This document shows positions 7,815 through 8,247 of a stretch of DNA of 8,247 nt, one piece after another. A program made the translations under genes and the position numbers. Under the pieces are notes generated by a model that was not told the DNA's origin, ran no database searches, and saw only the letters and a program-made list of their open reading frames with translations. This DNA is from an uncultured Methylophilaceae bacterium (lineage in GTDB: Bacteria > Pseudomonadota > Gammaproteobacteria > Burkholderiales > Methylophilaceae). Within the stretch, counting starts at the first letter, position 1, and every line of letters begins with the position of its first letter. The stretch spans positions 1 to 8,247 of the forward strand of contig CALKDJ010000147.1 in the NCBI GenBank assembly GCA_938084195.1. Direction: 5' to 3'.

Positions 7815-7868
7815 TATAATACCTAGATAGTGTACTTTTAGTAATTGTTTAAGTTTTACTTTTATTAT
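7815..7868 (-). other. Probable coded N-terminal extension of paralog A, starting at an ATA
   Basis: These 18 codons are in frame with the GTG at 7814 and read IIKVKLKQLLKVHYLGII. Only one sense codon (AAA) separates the ATA at 7868-7866 from an in-frame TAA at 7874-7872. No ATG, GTG or TTG is present. The sequence supplies a basic cytoplasmic start and the first half of membrane helix 1. With it, GGQ falls 32 residues after the start, against 30 in paralog B. The ATA forms a four-base ATAA overlap with the preceding stop codon. The coding claim is well supported by the paralog; the use of ATA as the start is inference. Confidence 0.6.
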
Positions 7869-8247
7869 TTTTTAATCCTAAGACTTAAAAGAAATAAAGG
7901 TCTAAGAATGGACCACCAACTCTTAAAAGGCACCATTTTTGTATTATCTTTCATATCATTATGATATCTCTTAGTTACAGCTACTTCGGACACCTTGTAA
8001 CCTGCCCGACAAGTTTGGATTAGCAAATAAGGTTCCATCTCATACTGTAATAACCAGTCCTGCCAGAGATTCAGATTCGAATTATCCAAAACCTCTTTTC
8101 GAAACACCCTAAATCCGTTAGTTGCATCGGTGATCTTTTTTCTAAACAATATTCGAAAAATTAATGAGTATACCCATGTAAGTATAGTTCGAGATATCGT
8201 CATATTTTCCCTTTTCCCTTCTTTTAGCCACCTTGAGCCTTGAACAT
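7865..8247 (-). CDS. Family 2 glycosyltransferase, C-terminal part (5' end outside the window)
   Basis: The reading frame is open from the right edge (first full codon at 8245) to TAA at 7867-7865 and gives 126 residues. An ATG at 8203 is internal: the 14 codons before it read VQGSRWLKEGKREN, and GSRW followed by a basic loop is the usual GT-A segment after the acceptor region. Next comes ITDATNGFRVFRKEVLD, the D-x-TNGFR-x-(F/Y)R block typical of dolichyl- or undecaprenyl-phosphate sugar synthases (DPM1/GtrB-like family 2 enzymes), then LLQYEMEPYLLIQ and the RYHNDMKDNTK stretch near the end. The nucleotide-binding half (SKNE, DDGS and DxD motifs) must lie beyond the window. The tail IRPLF-type region (ILRPLFLLSLRIKK) may be amphipathic or membrane-associated. 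Inferred role: transfer of a sugar from a nucleotide donor to a lipid carrier at the inner face of the membrane, feeding the downstream GT-C proteins. The sugar is not identifiable. Confidence 0.88.
   Translation of the reverse strand, partial: VQGSRWLKEGKRENMTISRTILTWVYSLIFRILFRKKITDATNGFRVFRKEVLDNSNLNLWQDWLLQYEMEPYLLIQTCRAGYKVSEVAVTKRYHNDMKDNTKMVPFKSWWSILRPLFLLSLRIKK
7876..7879 (-). promoter_or_regulatory. Possible ribosome binding site AGGA for the ATA start at 7868
   Basis: AGGA on the minus strand lies 7 bases before the ATA at 7868, an ideal Shine-Dalgarno distance, inside the end of the upstream glycosyltransferase gene. It does not settle the start alone, because the alternative GTG at 7814 also has an AGG (7824-7822) 7 bases before it. 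Confidence 0.35.

Noticed and set aside
7863..7874. Programmed -1 frameshift fusing the right-edge glycosyltransferase to paralog A on an A6 run
   Set aside because: The bases TAAAAAA before the stop do not make a proper X-XXY-YYZ slippery site, because the P-site tRNA would re-pair with TAA. Reinitiation explains the overlap more simply. It is kept only as an alternative to ATA initiation.
8201..8203. ATG at 8203 as the start of a small 112-residue protein
   Set aside because: The frame is open upstream to the window edge and encodes the conserved GSRW segment, so this is an internal methionine of a longer glycosyltransferase.

Overview
The window is one uninterrupted minus-strand gene cluster, transcribed from right to left, for making a cell-surface glycan. 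It holds six complete genes and one truncated gene at each edge. The bases are AT-rich: hand-counted 60-base lines range from about 17 to 38 % GC. No gene identifies a taxon, so I call it only an AT-rich bacterium with a glycosyltransferase-rich, O-antigen/exopolysaccharide-type or glycoprotein-type locus. No intergenic gap, promoter, terminator, RNA gene, mobile element or CRISPR array is visible.

In transcription order: (1) 8247-7865, C-terminal part of a family 2 (GT-A) glycosyltransferase resembling polyprenyl-phosphate sugar synthases; (2) 7814-6387 and (3) 6397-4883, two tandem paralogous multi-spanning membrane proteins of GT-C type; (4) 4893-3844, a Gfo/Idh/MocA NAD(P)-dependent sugar dehydrogenase of the WlbA-like group; (5) 3757-1895, a third, unrelated-looking GT-C-type membrane protein; (6) 1898-1164, a second, complete GT-A family 2 enzyme of the dolichyl/undecaprenyl-phosphate sugar synthase type; (7) 1167-502, a class I SAM-dependent methyltransferase; (8) 509-1, the N-terminal part of a fourth membrane protein with an acidic first-loop motif, which runs off the left edge.

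A working model (inference): the two GT-A enzymes charge a lipid carrier with sugar on the cytoplasmic side, the dehydrogenase and the methyltransferase modify the sugar or the glycan, and the four polytopic proteins use lipid-linked sugars on the outer face of the membrane. No Wzx flippase, Wzy polymerase, GtrA-type flippase or priming transferase lies in the window.

The most unusual feature is translational. Every gene overlaps or abuts its neighbour. Two junctions have an ATGA or TTGA four-base stop/start overlap and two have 11-base overlaps. At two others (7868-7865 and 3847-3844) the downstream frame stays open back to exactly the same four-base overlap geometry, but with ATA in the start position (ATAA and ATAG) and no ATG, GTG or TTG available there. 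For gene 2, comparison with its own paralog shows that the usual GTG start would remove half of the first membrane helix. Real initiation on AUA, or another non-standard mechanism, is therefore a live possibility.
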